A program made the position numbers and the translations under genes. Shown in pieces: positions 42,101 to 51,483 of a DNA stretch of 64,000 bases; position 1 is the first letter of the stretch; each line of letters begins with the position of its first letter. The notes under the pieces are model-generated. The model was not told the origin of the DNA, did no database searches, and saw only the letters and a list, made by a program, of their open reading frames with translations. The DNA is from Gloeotrichia echinulata CP02. GTDB lineage: Bacteria; Cyanobacteriota; Cyanobacteriia; Cyanobacteriales; Nostocaceae. The stretch spans positions 744,001 to 808,000 of the forward strand of contig CP051187.1 in NCBI GenBank assembly GCA_038087035.1, read 5' to 3'.

Positions 42101-44924
42101 TTATCTGCTGTAGTATTAATATAACTGCAATTTTAATCTGGTCGCCCATTACAGGTAAGTTAACTAACTCCTCAACATTCTCAATATTCTTCTCTTTAAA
42201 AAATAGTTGTAAAATTTCTTGTTGTTGTTCAATTCTCTTTTCTATGCTATTAGGTCTTGGAGAGATATTTATTCCAAATTCTAGTACAGCTTTCAGGGCA
42301 GTATCTATTGCCTTGTCTGGTTTAAAAGCTGTGAAATAGTATAATACTTTTAGCTGGTTGACATCGGCTTTATCGACGATATCTTTGGCGTTATCCAAAA
42401 TTGTTTCAGATAACTCGTCAAATTGCTCAAACTTAGTGTTTAAGTAAAGCATTTCTAAGGTTTCTATATGTAAGTCAAATGTCAATTTATACTGACAATT
42501 CCAGCTATTCGATGCTAAGAGTTTTAATCCAGTTTCTAAATATTTAAGAGCAGGTTCATAAGCTGTCGATGCTTTAGATTTTTTACCCGCTTTCAGATTC
42601 AATTTAGCTAACTCATCTTTCTCTAATTGCTCAGTGATTAATTCTGCTCCTGCGTTGAGTTGATTGACAATATTAAAAATATTTTTTTCTAACTCATCTT
42701 CTTGAGTATTGTTCAACAACAGACGACCTATTTGCAGATGAACAGCTTTTTTCTCTTCTGCTAAAATTAGAAGATAAGCTGCTTGCTGAACTCGGTCATG
42801 CAAAAATTTATAGGGTATAGATTTGGGATACTTGGGAATGAAATCAGCGGAGATTTCAGAACCATCACTTGATATGTCCTCCTGACTCCATAACAATGGT
42901 ACTTTATAATCCTTACTTAAGGGAATAATCAATCCTTCTTTGACTGCTGGCTCTAGTTCTTGAGATGTAACTGTTTGAGATTTTTTATTGACAACGGAAA
43001 GTATTTCTAAATTGAATTTGTTTCCTATACAAGCAGCTAATTTCAAAATGTTTTGGGTATTTTCATCCAGCTTTTCAATCTTCCTCACCATTAAATCAAC
43101 TACATTATCAGTAATTCCTATTTTTTGAATTTGCTCAATATCCCAGCGCCAAACCCCCCCTTTACTTTCTCTCTTAGTTAGGGTAAAATCAGGATTATTA
43201 AAAACCAAGAGACTTTCTCTGTACAATGTTTGCAGGAATTGGGTGACAAAAAAAGAGTTACCACCAGTTTTGTTAGTCACTAATTCTGCTAGAGGTTTTA
43301 CATCTTCTATTGAGCAATTTAGGGTATCCGCGATTAATTGGTTAACATGGTTGATGCCCAAAGGTTGAAGCATAATTTGATTGACTCTAGCTTCTGCCTG
43401 TTGAATTTGCTCTAAGGTGTGGGTTAAAGGATGAGTAGGACTGACTTCATTATCTCGGTATGCTCCGATCATTAATAAATATTGGCTATTAGCATTAGTT
43501 ATTAATCGCTCAATTAAATTCAAAGATGGTAAATCTGCCCACTGTAAATCATCCAGGAAGATAACTAAGGGATGTTCTTTTTGACTAAAAATGCTAATAA
43601 ATCTTTCAAAAAATAAGTTAAACCGATTTTGGGCTTCTGTTGCTCCTAGTTCCTCAATCGGTGGCTGTTTACCGATAATCTTTTCTACATCAGGAATTAC
43701 ATCGCTGATAACTTGACCATTATTCCCTAAAGCTGTTACAATATCCTCTTTCCAACTGTGTAAGGTTATTTCAGGTTCACTCAGGAGTTGACGGATTAAG
43801 TCTTGAAAAGCCTGTGTGATTGCTGCGTAAGGAATATCCCGCTGTAACTGGTCAAATTTGCCCTGAATGAAATATCCTCGTTGACGGGTAATCGGTTTGT
43901 GAATTTCATTGACCAAGGCAGATTTACCAATCCCGGAATAACCAGAAACGAGTATCATCTCAGTAGCACCTTGGCTGACTCGCTCAAAGGCGGTTAATAG
44001 TTGAGTAATTTCCTGTTCTCGACCGTAGAGTTTTTGGGAAATCTGAAATTTATCGACAATATCCTGACTAGCTAAAGGAAATTGAAAAATTTGTCCTAAA
44101 CTTTTTAATTGCTCAAGACAAGTTTCTAAATCTCCTTTAATTCCCCAAGCACTTTGATATCGTTCCTCTGGGGTTTTAGCTAACAACTTCATGACAATAT
44201 TCGATACTGTCAAAGGAATAGAAGAAATGAGTTCATGAGGTGTTTGCGGATGTTGGGCGATATGACAATGAACTAATTCCACCGGGTCATTAGTTGCAAA
44301 TGGGAGTTGATGGGTCAATAGTTCATAAAATGTAACACCCAGAGAATAAAAATCACTGCGGTAATCTATCCCTCGGTTCATTCTCCCAGTTTGCTCTGGG
44401 GCGATATATGCTAAGGTTCCTTCTAATTGATTGATGTTGCAAACCGTCTGATTTTCTTGAAATAAACTGGTAGAAATTCCAAAGTCAATAATTTTGAGTT
44501 GTCCAGTTTCGGGGTTATAGACTATGTTTGCAGGGTTAATATCTTTGTGGATAATATTAGCAGTGTGAATGGCTGCTAAACTATCGGTAGTTTTAATAGC
44601 AATAGTGAGAAATTCTTGTAAACTAAATTGATGCTGGGATATGAAAAACTTTAAAGATTGACCTCCAAAGTCTTCCAAAATCATTACTAAACTATTTTTA
44701 TATCGCCGTAAATCGTAGGCTTTGATAATGCTATCTGCGTTTAAAAACCGGGTAATTTCATATTCTTGTTTATATCGAGTTAATTCTGCGGTAGTGGGGT
44801 AATTTTCTTTCAGAATTTTCAGAATAATCGGTTGGTTATCTGGGTTGAGAATCCCTCGATAAACTAACGAATTAGGACTTTCATATATTTTCTCAACAAG
44901 CTGGTGATTTATTATGCTATCCAT
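39120..44924 (-). CDS. Giant Ser/Thr protein kinase: kinase, AAA, GAF, coiled coil, AAA-like ATPase
   Basis: A 1934-aa cytoplasmic signalling protein. The kinase domain (about 1-270) has the catalytic HKDINPANIVY (near 127) and DFGIST. An AAA ATPase follows with P-loop VSGYSGIGKSALVNEI (about 330) and Walker B LVIFLDDLQWAD. A long helical-repeat region runs to about 1340. A GAF domain lies near 1385-1510 and a coiled coil KVEERTQELSQTLEIL near 1530. The known HstK-type relatives end in a histidine kinase. Here the tail is instead an AAA-like domain (LNTRQMGKSSLMVRMM, about 1610; IVIFLDEIDCLL) like that of the next gene. Confidence 0.9.
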   Translation of the reverse strand: MDSIINHQLVEKIYESPNSLVYRGILNPDNQPIILKILKENYPTTAELTRYKQEYEITRFLNADSIIKAYDLRRYKNSLVMILEDFGGQSLKFFISQHQFSLQEFLTIAIKTTDSLAAIHTANIIHKDINPANIVYNPETGQLKIIDFGISTSLFQENQTVCNINQLEGTLAYIAPEQTGRMNRGIDYRSDFYSLGVTFYELLTHQLPFATNDPVELVHCHIAQHPQTPHELISSIPLTVSNIVMKLLAKTPEERYQSAWGIKGDLETCLEQLKSLGQIFQFPLASQDIVDKFQISQKLYGREQEITQLLTAFERVSQGATEMILVSGYSGIGKSALVNEIHKPITRQRGYFIQGKFDQLQRDIPYAAITQAFQDLIRQLLSEPEITLHSWKEDIVTALGNNGQVISDVIPDVEKIIGKQPPIEELGATEAQNRFNLFFERFISIFSQKEHPLVIFLDDLQWADLPSLNLIERLITNANSQYLLMIGAYRDNEVSPTHPLTHTLEQIQQAEARVNQIMLQPLGINHVNQLIADTLNCSIEDVKPLAELVTNKTGGNSFFVTQFLQTLYRESLLVFNNPDFTLTKRESKGGVWRWDIEQIQKIGITDNVVDLMVRKIEKLDENTQNILKLAACIGNKFNLEILSVVNKKSQTVTSQELEPAVKEGLIIPLSKDYKVPLLWSQEDISSDGSEISADFIPKYPKSIPYKFLHDRVQQAAYLLILAEEKKAVHLQIGRLLLNNTQEDELEKNIFNIVNQLNAGAELITEQLEKDELAKLNLKAGKKSKASTAYEPALKYLETGLKLLASNSWNCQYKLTFDLHIETLEMLYLNTKFEQFDELSETILDNAKDIVDKADVNQLKVLYYFTAFKPDKAIDTALKAVLEFGINISPRPNSIEKRIEQQQEILQLFFKEKNIENVEELVNLPVMGDQIKIAVILILQQIITATSTTNFSLAVEIILTQLNLCLKYGNSYHGAKIYSLYGAILCSVQRDINNGDKFGQLALNLLEKFNILKSESFVVHTYYGMIWHWKYYLRNVVAQNKLIHGFKTGMDTGENEYTCYIAIDYCWIKFLGGHNLEDVDSNYKKYSGFIEKTRIIYCIYCIEIFHKLVINLLTINNNDCLIIGSSREDEEQYLKAWIQNNNDWLIFFINFAKMVYFYVLKREYHASIHAINAEKYLKSCGGYLTAPQHNFYSSLSLLAHYSACNTNQQKEFLEQVDKNQDNMKLWANHCPENFQHKYDLVAAEKARVLGQYWQAEDLYERAIQGAKKYEFIHEEALAYEKAAEFYLYLGREEIGQLYLRNAHHCYTHWGAKAKVKQLEDEYPQYFILTTNQGTTKSLSTTISTTGNNGEILDLTTVIKASQALTGEIVLSKLLAKLMKILIENAGAQKGFLLLYSHNNWVIEAVGAVDSDDVSILKSIPVDSVDVSTQTPLLSTAIINYVAHSQENVVLNDAGNDGQFTRDPYILATQPKSILCTPLLNQGKLSGILYLENNLTTDAFTPDRVEVLNILSSQAAISIENSRLYATLEQKVEERTQELSQTLEILKATQAKLEFENALLKTAEQASNYDYQVGGSLPIDAPTYVVRSADRYLYKALKSGEFCYILNTRQMGKSSLMVRMMNHLQQEGFCCAAIDMTRIGNEDITLEQWYKGLAVELWQSFDLLDKVNLKAWWKEYLDISPVQRLSRFFDEVLLKEVKLPDNTLAPKIVIFLDEIDCLLGLDFSVNDFFALVRSCYNQRAINQEYKRLCFVLLGVATPNDLITDYRQTPFNIGQSIQLRGFEMHEAQPLVQGLADKVSNPQAVLREVLFWTNGQPFLSQKICQMIRTLPSSVPEKTEKAWIENLIRTNIIENWEAQDEPEHLRTIRDRILKGERQFTSMLQLYRQILEHGQVKAVDSLDEREMILSGLIVKIQGYLKVHNRIYELIFNTSWIDQYL

Positions 44925-45203
44925 GAATAAAGCAGGTGACAGGTGACAGAGGAAGATGTCTTCAAATCTCTGACTTTTTAAAGGATACCGCAGGGGAATG
45001 GTAGGTTTTACGCCTCATAGTACGGTAAAATAAGGTCTTTTGGCGTCTTTCTCAGGATGATTAGGGGCGCAAAGCCTTACGCCCCTAAAGATCATCGTCC
45101 TCACATAGCCGATAAAATGGGTGTTACCCCCAATTCGCCAGCAGCATCCTTAAAGAAGTCAGTGATATTTTTGTTTACATCTGAATTTAAGGTCGCTATA
45201 TTT
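44925..45203. repeat. Intergenic region with a degenerate 112-bp-type repeat
   Basis: No gene. 45000-45150 contains inverted GGTTTTACGCCTCAT, TTTTGGCGTC, a mutated TTAGGGGCGCAAAGCC palindrome and AATTCGCCAGCAGCATCC. These are elements of the unit tandemly repeated at 36988. Confidence 0.6.
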
Positions 45204-46322
45204 TTAACTACATGTACTTAGAGGTATGTAGGGATAGGGAGGCGAAAAATATTGGGCATCTACTAAATAGTTTCCTTGATTGTCCTTATGATAAAAAGGA
45301 AGTTTTTTGTCAACATTGGTATCCGGATCATCTTCAGCATCAGCCCATTGTTTAAGCTCGTCTCTATTTAAATTCTCTTCAGAAGGTATTGGCGGATAGG
45401 GAATAATAACTTGATAAGCAATAGAATTGTTTCCTGAAATTAGTCCCTGCTCTCTTAGCTCACCTTTAAACCTATCCCAAGATACGTTTACCCCATACCT
45501 AATCACTATTTCACCTGTACTCAAAATGGGTTGAGAAATTTGGTGATAGAGTCCCGGGGCTGTGCCGATCTTATAATATGCCTGTCCTGCTAGCAAGAGG
45601 CTCAAAGTAATTCCCTCCCAAGCTTTACTATTTGGCGAAATCAAAAATCTTGTATGTTGACCATTAAATTGAGATTTAAGTGGGTAGTATATGTTGAGAT
45701 TCCCTGGTTCAAGATGGTCAGAAGAGGTATTATGTTCAGCAAGGAAAATTTCTCTGGCTATGAGACCATCCAAAATATTAATATTACATTTATTTTTGTC
45801 AAAAAGATCCCATTCACCCTCCTTAAAAGAATCCCACAGGGTTTTCTTACACGGAGTTGGATTTTTTTTTGCGTCTAAGTATGCATTCCAGGTTTTGGCA
45901 ATTAGCTGGGATACTTTCCGGGTCTGCAGTTGAGATCGGGTTGTTTCATAAAAATTATTTAGCTCAATGGGATTTAGTGAATTATTAGTTTTCAAACTCT
46001 GGATAAAACCTTCTGGAAAAAATACTCCAGGGGAAGGCAAATATGTTCCTATACTTATATTATCTTTGTCAAAATCTGGAGGTTTGGGATAATCTGTTAA
46101 CTTGTTTATCGTGTTCTGATCAAGCTTATATGTAGAAAAATCCTTAGTATCTCCTGTACTTTTTTGTCTTTGTCCAACTATTATTGTTGTCTTTATGTGT
46201 CTTCCCGGAATCTTGCTGCAAGGCTCAACTAATAGTATCTGATAATAAGCATCGTCATACCAGGAGCCTGCTGGCATTGCATCTGCTCCAGTGCCTAGAT
46301 GTATTGGAGAATTGCCGATCAT
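45204..46322 (-). CDS. Unknown 372-aa protein next to amidohydrolase and YcaO genes
   Basis: I do not recognise the family. The protein has no signal peptide or membrane span. It begins MIGNSPIHLGTGADAMPAGS and contains PCSKIPGRHIKTTIIVGQRQ, a Lys-rich middle, GEIVIRYGVNVSWDRF and a Pro-rich C-terminus (SPPYPYIPLSTCS). It follows the amidohydrolase gene by 44 bp on the same strand and could be part of one operon with it and the YcaO gene. The open frame is long and of normal composition, so I take it as a real gene. Confidence 0.65.
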   Translation of the reverse strand: MIGNSPIHLGTGADAMPAGSWYDDAYYQILLVEPCSKIPGRHIKTTIIVGQRQKSTGDTKDFSTYKLDQNTINKLTDYPKPPDFDKDNISIGTYLPSPGVFFPEGFIQSLKTNNSLNPIELNNFYETTRSQLQTRKVSQLIAKTWNAYLDAKKNPTPCKKTLWDSFKEGEWDLFDKNKCNINILDGLIAREIFLAEHNTSSDHLEPGNLNIYYPLKSQFNGQHTRFLISPNSKAWEGITLSLLLAGQAYYKIGTAPGLYHQISQPILSTGEIVIRYGVNVSWDRFKGELREQGLISGNNSIAYQVIIPYPPIPSEENLNRDELKQWADAEDDPDTNVDKKLPFYHKDNQGNYLVDAQYFSPPYPYIPLSTCS

Positions 46323-46366
46323 AATGATAGTCCTGCTTATTGATTGTTAACAAACTTTGGAACTTT

Positions 46367-47452
46367 TCAACCTAAATCGTAAAAACGGCGGGGATTATCC
46401 CACACAATCTTTTGCACAGTTTCCTGAGATAACTGCGCCTCAAGCTCTATAACTCTATTCACAACATCCGGCTGATGATCCATATGAGGATAATCAGAGC
46501 CGAAGATTAAGTTATCAGAGCCTATATAGTCAATAATCTGAGCCAAATAAGGTTCATTCGGCTCGATAGACACAAAACATTGACGACGAAAATACTCTGA
46601 TGGAAGTATTTTCACATGATTTGTCACCTCCCAAGACAAATTTTTATACTCTTCATCCAATCGCCAGAGCCAGTAAGGAACCCAACCACAGCCAGACTCT
46701 AAAAAACCTACCCGCAAGTCAGGATGACGTTCTAGTACCCCTCCTTCAATCAACGCTAACAATGCCATCATTTGTTCCATCGGATGAGAACAAGCGTGCA
46801 TAGCAAAGCGAGTATGAAACCGATCTGCGCCTGTTGTAGGTAAACGGCTATGGGTTCCCTCGTGAATTCCTACCGCTATGTTTAACTCCTCGCAGGCTGT
46901 CCAAAATGGCTCGTAAGCACCATCACTCAAGACTCGCCCTTTAACAGGATTAGGGCGTAAAAATACAGCTTTCCAGCCAAAAGAGGCGATGCGATGTAAT
47001 TCAGACACCATCTGCTCTGGTGCATGAAGATTTATCGCTCCTACTCCTTTCAATCTATCAGGAGCATAGCTACAAAATTCCTCGTACAACCAACTATTGT
47101 AAGCATGGGTGAAGGCTCCCACCGCTTCTGCAGGCATTGTATCTATAGCAAAGAGCCACAACCCATAAGTAGGATAAATAAACCCTATATCAACCCCCAT
47201 CAGCACCATTGCTTGTAAGTGAGATTCTGCATCATAGCGCTGGAAATAAGCATGGGGGTGAGCCTGGCTCATCTGCTTATTGGCTTCTTGTACCACCTGC
47301 TGGGATACCTTTTGCAAAACATCTTCCCCCTGAACCTTCATATCTGCTGAGGGTGCAAACTGCTTAAATTCAGCAGGAAGGTACTTGATCCACATCTGTT
47401 GCGGCTCAATCACATGGGAATCAGCATCAATAATCTTATATCCATGCAGCAT
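46367..47452 (-). CDS. Amidohydrolase family (Amidohydro_2) metal-dependent hydrolase
   Basis: A 361-aa TIM-barrel enzyme. YKIIDADSHVIEP supplies the first metal-binding pair, AVGIHEGTHSRLP a second His region, GFLESGCGWVPYWLWRLDEE a family block, and FGSDYPHMDHQPDVV the final Asp. Relatives include decarboxylases and hydrolases acting on ring carboxylates or amides. It lies downstream of the YcaO gene, separated by repeats (about 240 bp), on the same strand. Its role in peptide tailoring is possible but unproven. Confidence 0.85.
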   Translation of the reverse strand: MLHGYKIIDADSHVIEPQQMWIKYLPAEFKQFAPSADMKVQGEDVLQKVSQQVVQEANKQMSQAHPHAYFQRYDAESHLQAMVLMGVDIGFIYPTYGLWLFAIDTMPAEAVGAFTHAYNSWLYEEFCSYAPDRLKGVGAINLHAPEQMVSELHRIASFGWKAVFLRPNPVKGRVLSDGAYEPFWTACEELNIAVGIHEGTHSRLPTTGADRFHTRFAMHACSHPMEQMMALLALIEGGVLERHPDLRVGFLESGCGWVPYWLWRLDEEYKNLSWEVTNHVKILPSEYFRRQCFVSIEPNEPYLAQIIDYIGSDNLIFGSDYPHMDHQPDVVNRVIELEAQLSQETVQKIVWDNPRRFYDLG

Positions 47453-47549
47453 AAGTAGGTCGGCGCAAATCTATTGTGATTGGTCATCCTCTGGTTCCTA
47501 GCCTGGAGTCTGGAAGGTAAAAGCCATTTTATCGGCTATGTGAAGATGA

Positions 47550-47690
47550 TTGTGGGTAGGGGCGCAAGGCCTTGCGCCCCTACATCTCATCTAACGTGGG
47601 TAAGGGCGCAAGGCCTTGCGCCCCTACATCTCATCGAACAACGCCAAAAAGCCTGATTTTACCGTGCGTGCTATGAGGGGTTATTCCTAT
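47550..47690. repeat. Repeat cluster between YcaO and amidohydrolase genes
   Basis: Two GGGGCGCAAGGCC palindromes (about 47558-47583 and 47603-47623), each followed by TACATCTCATC, then AACGCCAAAAAGCCTGATTT and GAGGGGTTATTCC. It is a relative of the 112-bp unit. Confidence 0.65.
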
Positions 47691-47692
47691 GC

Positions 47693-49999
47693 TTACATCC
47701 ACATCGGAAAAGGGTTCAATTCCTTTTCTGTCAGTGGCTCTTGCAACCAGCCCATTTTCACAGGAACGTCATACAACCTTCCTGAGCCTAAGCGTTTCCA
47801 CATATGGCGCATTCCTGGCACAATTACCTTGGCGACTCTCAGTCCAATATCAGGGCGAGTCTGATCTAAAACTAGCATTTCTAGACCATTTTGCTCAACA
47901 ATTTTTTGGCAAAGTTTGACATCTTCTAAGAGGTCGTCACTAGCTAATTGGGGATAATCGCCCAAGACTTTAGGCACACCTTTATCAGGAATTAGATAAG
48001 GTTGATTTGCCAAAGTTGCAGATTTCCACCATTCTATTGCTAGGGAATCGCCTGATGGAGGATATTGGGTACTGCCATCGGCTTTAGCTAATAAAACATT
48101 AGGCAGAATTTGGTTAACCTCCGTTAAAGCTCTACTTAAGGCAAGTTTAGGATCAAAATGGACTCCATAACCTAATATAATATCTTCTATTTCCCGATCT
48201 TTTCTGCAACTAATTGCCGCAAAAGCAGGAATATTCAGGTCACTAGTAATATCCAATACCCAGAGTTGCCTGTCAATAGCTTGATAATATTTCTTCAAAC
48301 TTTGAAAATAAGGCTCGTTGAAGCTATCTAAATCCACCTCTGATTTTGGCAACCGATTATACCACCATAAGGCCACACAATCTCGTTCAACTAATTCCAT
48401 AAATCCTTGGAGAATCGCCTCTTCAATAGTATTACCAGCTGCACATCCATTGGAATCTGCCCAACATTCAGGTGGATGGGATTGGGGATAACCATAATAG
48501 CAGTAAGCCGATGGTAGATATTTGAATTCCTGATGAGTTAAAGACCAAACTGGTGTCCAGTCGATTTCCTTTTCAATATCAAAGGGTTCGGGAACTTTTT
48601 GAAACCAACCTTGACAATCAGCATTCCATTGCTCCCGATTCTGGTATTGCTCTTGGCTGAAGTTCATACAAGCATTGGGATGAATTGCTTTTTCTCCCAG
48701 ATGTTGGTAACTGTTTTTATGTGTAATTTCATTTCCTTGAAATACACCAGAATACCGCTCAATCGCTTCACAAAAACCGCTGGCTCTTGCTTGAGTATCA
48801 GTCCTACCTTTACCTCCACTTCTACCGCCGAGGTTTTGGCGTAAGCCGGCAAAATCATCAAAACTGTTGATAAAATGATGCTTCGCCACATAAGTATGAG
48901 TTAACCCATTTCCTGGTATCTTCCCCAGTTCTCGAACAATACCTGTAATTGGGCTAATTAGATGTTTATAGGTTCTTAAAGTTTCTTGCGGTGAACAAGA
49001 ACGATGTCCACCATCTGTTATAAAAGTTTTCTGGCGATGTCCTAAAACAACGGGTAGGGGCTTGTTATCCAATTTATTAACCATATCTCCACAGCTAGGA
49101 CATTGGGGACGCTTCACGAGGGTATGGTCTTGGGTTTCCAGAGTTAATGTGTCATAGGTAATTAAATTCCCAGCTAATCGTTTATTCTCCCCTTGGATAA
49201 TCCACTTAAACACTTCTGTGGCTACCATTCCTAGTGCAGTTTGCACTGTAGAATTCAAGAACCCTAAAGGAGGAGAAATCAGGGTAGAAATCTGTTTATA
49301 CTTTTGAATAAACCTTTCCACCGGTCTATTATCTCGTAAACGGTGAGCCAAACATTCCCAACACCCGGTATTCTGGGGCTGAAATATGGGACCTATCCAA
49401 AACACGGTTCCCAGGGGATTAACTAGCATCCAGGGAGATTGAGATTTTAATGCTTGTTGATTAAATTCATCGAGTCGAGGATCGAGGTAATCATCAGTTA
49501 AGACTATTGTCAAATCTCCTGCATCCGCTACTTGAATATGTAGTGATTTCAGGATGGTGATCAAGTCATCTCCAGGAACAGAACCAAGAGTTTTTACTAC
49601 CACTTTCACCGATTGCAGCCGTTGAGTAGCCGCTGTGGGAGTAATATTGAGATGATGACAAAAAATGGCTAACTGCGGAGGTAGAGAGTCATCTTTTTCC
49701 ACCAAATAGCCCTGTTGTTCCATTTGAAATAGGGCGTATTGGGCTTTGACACTGACATCGAGAAGTTCTGAAAAAAAAGCAGTATTTTCCGCAGAATATT
49801 GTTGTTCTTGGAGTAGTTCTAGTTGAATTATGTCAATAATTTCGTCAACGCTAAGATGACGCTCTTGTAGTAAAGAAGCTATCCGACAAGAAAGGCGATC
49901 TTGCAGCAAAACAGTCTCTCTTTCGGATAAAATAAATACCTGGTCTGGTTCTAAGGTTTCAACGGAGTAACCAGGTTTGAAATGCGGTTGATTCAGCAT
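47693..49999 (-). CDS. Fused E1-like/YcaO cyclodehydratase (TOMM-type)
   Basis: A 768-aa protein. The N-terminal half is an Ocin-ThiF/E1-like leader-peptide-binding and partner domain, with zinc cysteines in GCWECLAHRL and CPSCGD. The C-terminal half is a YcaO domain: GGRSGGKGRTDTQARASGFC, EAIERYSGVF (the ATP-binding ExxxER pattern), GNTIEEAILQGFMELVERDC and a Pro-containing end NPFPMWM. Such enzymes use ATP to cyclise Cys, Ser or Thr of a precursor peptide to azolines. I chose ATG 49999 (MLNQPHFKPGYS); the upstream in-frame extension is an unlikely membrane-like segment. No precursor was seen. Confidence 0.85.
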   Translation of the reverse strand: MLNQPHFKPGYSVETLEPDQVFILSERETVLLQDRLSCRIASLLQERHLSVDEIIDIIQLELLQEQQYSAENTAFFSELLDVSVKAQYALFQMEQQGYLVEKDDSLPPQLAIFCHHLNITPTAATQRLQSVKVVVKTLGSVPGDDLITILKSLHIQVADAGDLTIVLTDDYLDPRLDEFNQQALKSQSPWMLVNPLGTVFWIGPIFQPQNTGCWECLAHRLRDNRPVERFIQKYKQISTLISPPLGFLNSTVQTALGMVATEVFKWIIQGENKRLAGNLITYDTLTLETQDHTLVKRPQCPSCGDMVNKLDNKPLPVVLGHRQKTFITDGGHRSCSPQETLRTYKHLISPITGIVRELGKIPGNGLTHTYVAKHHFINSFDDFAGLRQNLGGRSGGKGRTDTQARASGFCEAIERYSGVFQGNEITHKNSYQHLGEKAIHPNACMNFSQEQYQNREQWNADCQGWFQKVPEPFDIEKEIDWTPVWSLTHQEFKYLPSAYCYYGYPQSHPPECWADSNGCAAGNTIEEAILQGFMELVERDCVALWWYNRLPKSEVDLDSFNEPYFQSLKKYYQAIDRQLWVLDITSDLNIPAFAAISCRKDREIEDIILGYGVHFDPKLALSRALTEVNQILPNVLLAKADGSTQYPPSGDSLAIEWWKSATLANQPYLIPDKGVPKVLGDYPQLASDDLLEDVKLCQKIVEQNGLEMLVLDQTRPDIGLRVAKVIVPGMRHMWKRLGSGRLYDVPVKMGWLQEPLTEKELNPFPMWM

Positions 50000-50189
50000 T
50001 ATCTTGGGTGATGAAGAAATAACTAAGTATATGTACAGTAAACCACAAAAAAACCACAAAATTTTGGAGATAACCCTAAAAACAAGGGTTTCAGTCACCC
50101 GGTTTTTTCATCTCTTGCATCAGCTGATGTCAAATCGCATAATTAAAATGCGAACACATTTTTCCTTAACCGAGCAGTATTGGTATCCG

Positions 50190-50360
50190 TAGGGTGTGTT
50201 ATCCCGAAGGGTAACGCACCAAAACCTTCCCATAGTCCGTTAACTTTCGGATGGTGCGTTAACCTTCGCTAACCAACGAAAACCTGCGGATGGTGCGTTA
50301 CGCTACGCTAACCAACGAAAACCTGCGGATGGTGCGTTACGCTACGCTAACGCACCCTAC
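50190..50360. repeat. 39-bp tandem repeat and associated palindromes
   Basis: Units starting GGATGGTGCGTTA begin at 50249, 50288 and 50327, a 39-bp period. They are bounded by GTAGGGTGTGTTA (50190) and GTTACGCTACGCTAACGCAC (50335). The remaining 50361-50682 shows no gene. Confidence 0.75.
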
Positions 50361-50682
50361 CTCGATTTCAAAAATCAAAATCTGGGTGGATACAAGGAAC
50401 CGATTTTTGGATTGAGATTCCTTTACAACAACAACAGAAGCAGGTGGTATCCAAAACCCCATCGGTGATTCAACAAGCGATCGCCTAGACAAATTACGAG
50501 TTTTAATTATGCTAAATTTGAGACATGGAGTCTACACTCACCTGATGTTGTGCTAGTTTATTTTAGATATGCACTCCATCACAATCACGCCCAAAGTTGA
50601 CTAAATTGTCAGGATTTTTCATAACAGTTTTTTATCTCTCAACTTCAAAAGCTAGATAAATTGCTCATCAAAGAAACAAGCC

Positions 50683-51468
50683 ATGCAAAACCTAAATCAA
50701 TTAAATATCACTGGGCTAAGTTTAGAGCTTTTTCATGTCCAAAGCCAAACCTCTATTGAATTACCCCCAAATCTGGGTGTCATTCGCATTGGTAAATCAA
50801 ATGACCAAAGTCCACCAGATATTGATATTTCTTACCTACAAAATGCTGATGTTGTTTCTCGCATTCATGCACAAATTAAGGTAGAAGGAAATAATTATTT
50901 TATTGAAGACCTACGCAGTTCTAACGGCACATTTCTCAACGACTCTAAATTAGAACCGATAAATCCCTATCGATTAAACTTAGGAGATAGAATAGACTTC
51001 GGACAGGGAAAACAAGTAACATTTATATTTCAATATAAACAACAGCAGCAACACAATGCTCTGGCAAAATCAAATATTACAGCAATTCAGCCCCAAGTAA
51101 TTGCTAACAGCACACCACCTACAGTAGATCGCATAACTAAGCTTATCGGTATGGTGTTAATGGTTGCAGGTATCGTAATATTAACTGCAAATGTTCAAGT
51201 TGGTATTTTTGTCCGTATTCCTGGCGTATTGCTATGTATGGCTGGGGTTTTTGTCCTATTTCAACGCCGGATAGAAAAGATATTAGGGTGGATTTTGATA
51301 GCCCTAGGAATTGGAGTAATCATATTTACAGGTAATGTATTTGCATCTGTAAATCTTTTGGTCATTGTCGGCTCTGCAGCTTTATTTATCCTTGGGTATC
51401 AACTGTTTAATTCTGGGAAAATTTTAGATTATGATTGGGAATCAATCAAGGGTTTTTTCAAGAAATAG
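50683..51468 (+). CDS. FHA domain membrane protein
   Basis: A 261-aa protein. Residues about 25-115 form a forkhead-associated domain, which binds phosphothreonine: GVIRIGKSNDQSPPDIDISY, VVSRIHAQIKVEGNNYFIED and LRSSNGTFLND contain the conserved GR-like, SRxH and NG positions. After a linker there are four hydrophobic segments (about 155-245), so it is anchored in the membrane with the FHA domain presumably cytoplasmic. It may read Ser/Thr kinase output. Confidence 0.85.
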   Translation: MQNLNQLNITGLSLELFHVQSQTSIELPPNLGVIRIGKSNDQSPPDIDISYLQNADVVSRIHAQIKVEGNNYFIEDLRSSNGTFLNDSKLEPINPYRLNLGDRIDFGQGKQVTFIFQYKQQQQHNALAKSNITAIQPQVIANSTPPTVDRITKLIGMVLMVAGIVILTANVQVGIFVRIPGVLLCMAGVFVLFQRRIEKILGWILIALGIGVIIFTGNVFASVNLLVIVGSAALFILGYQLFNSGKILDYDWESIKGFFKK

Positions 51469-51483
51469 TGCTGTAATTTGTCA

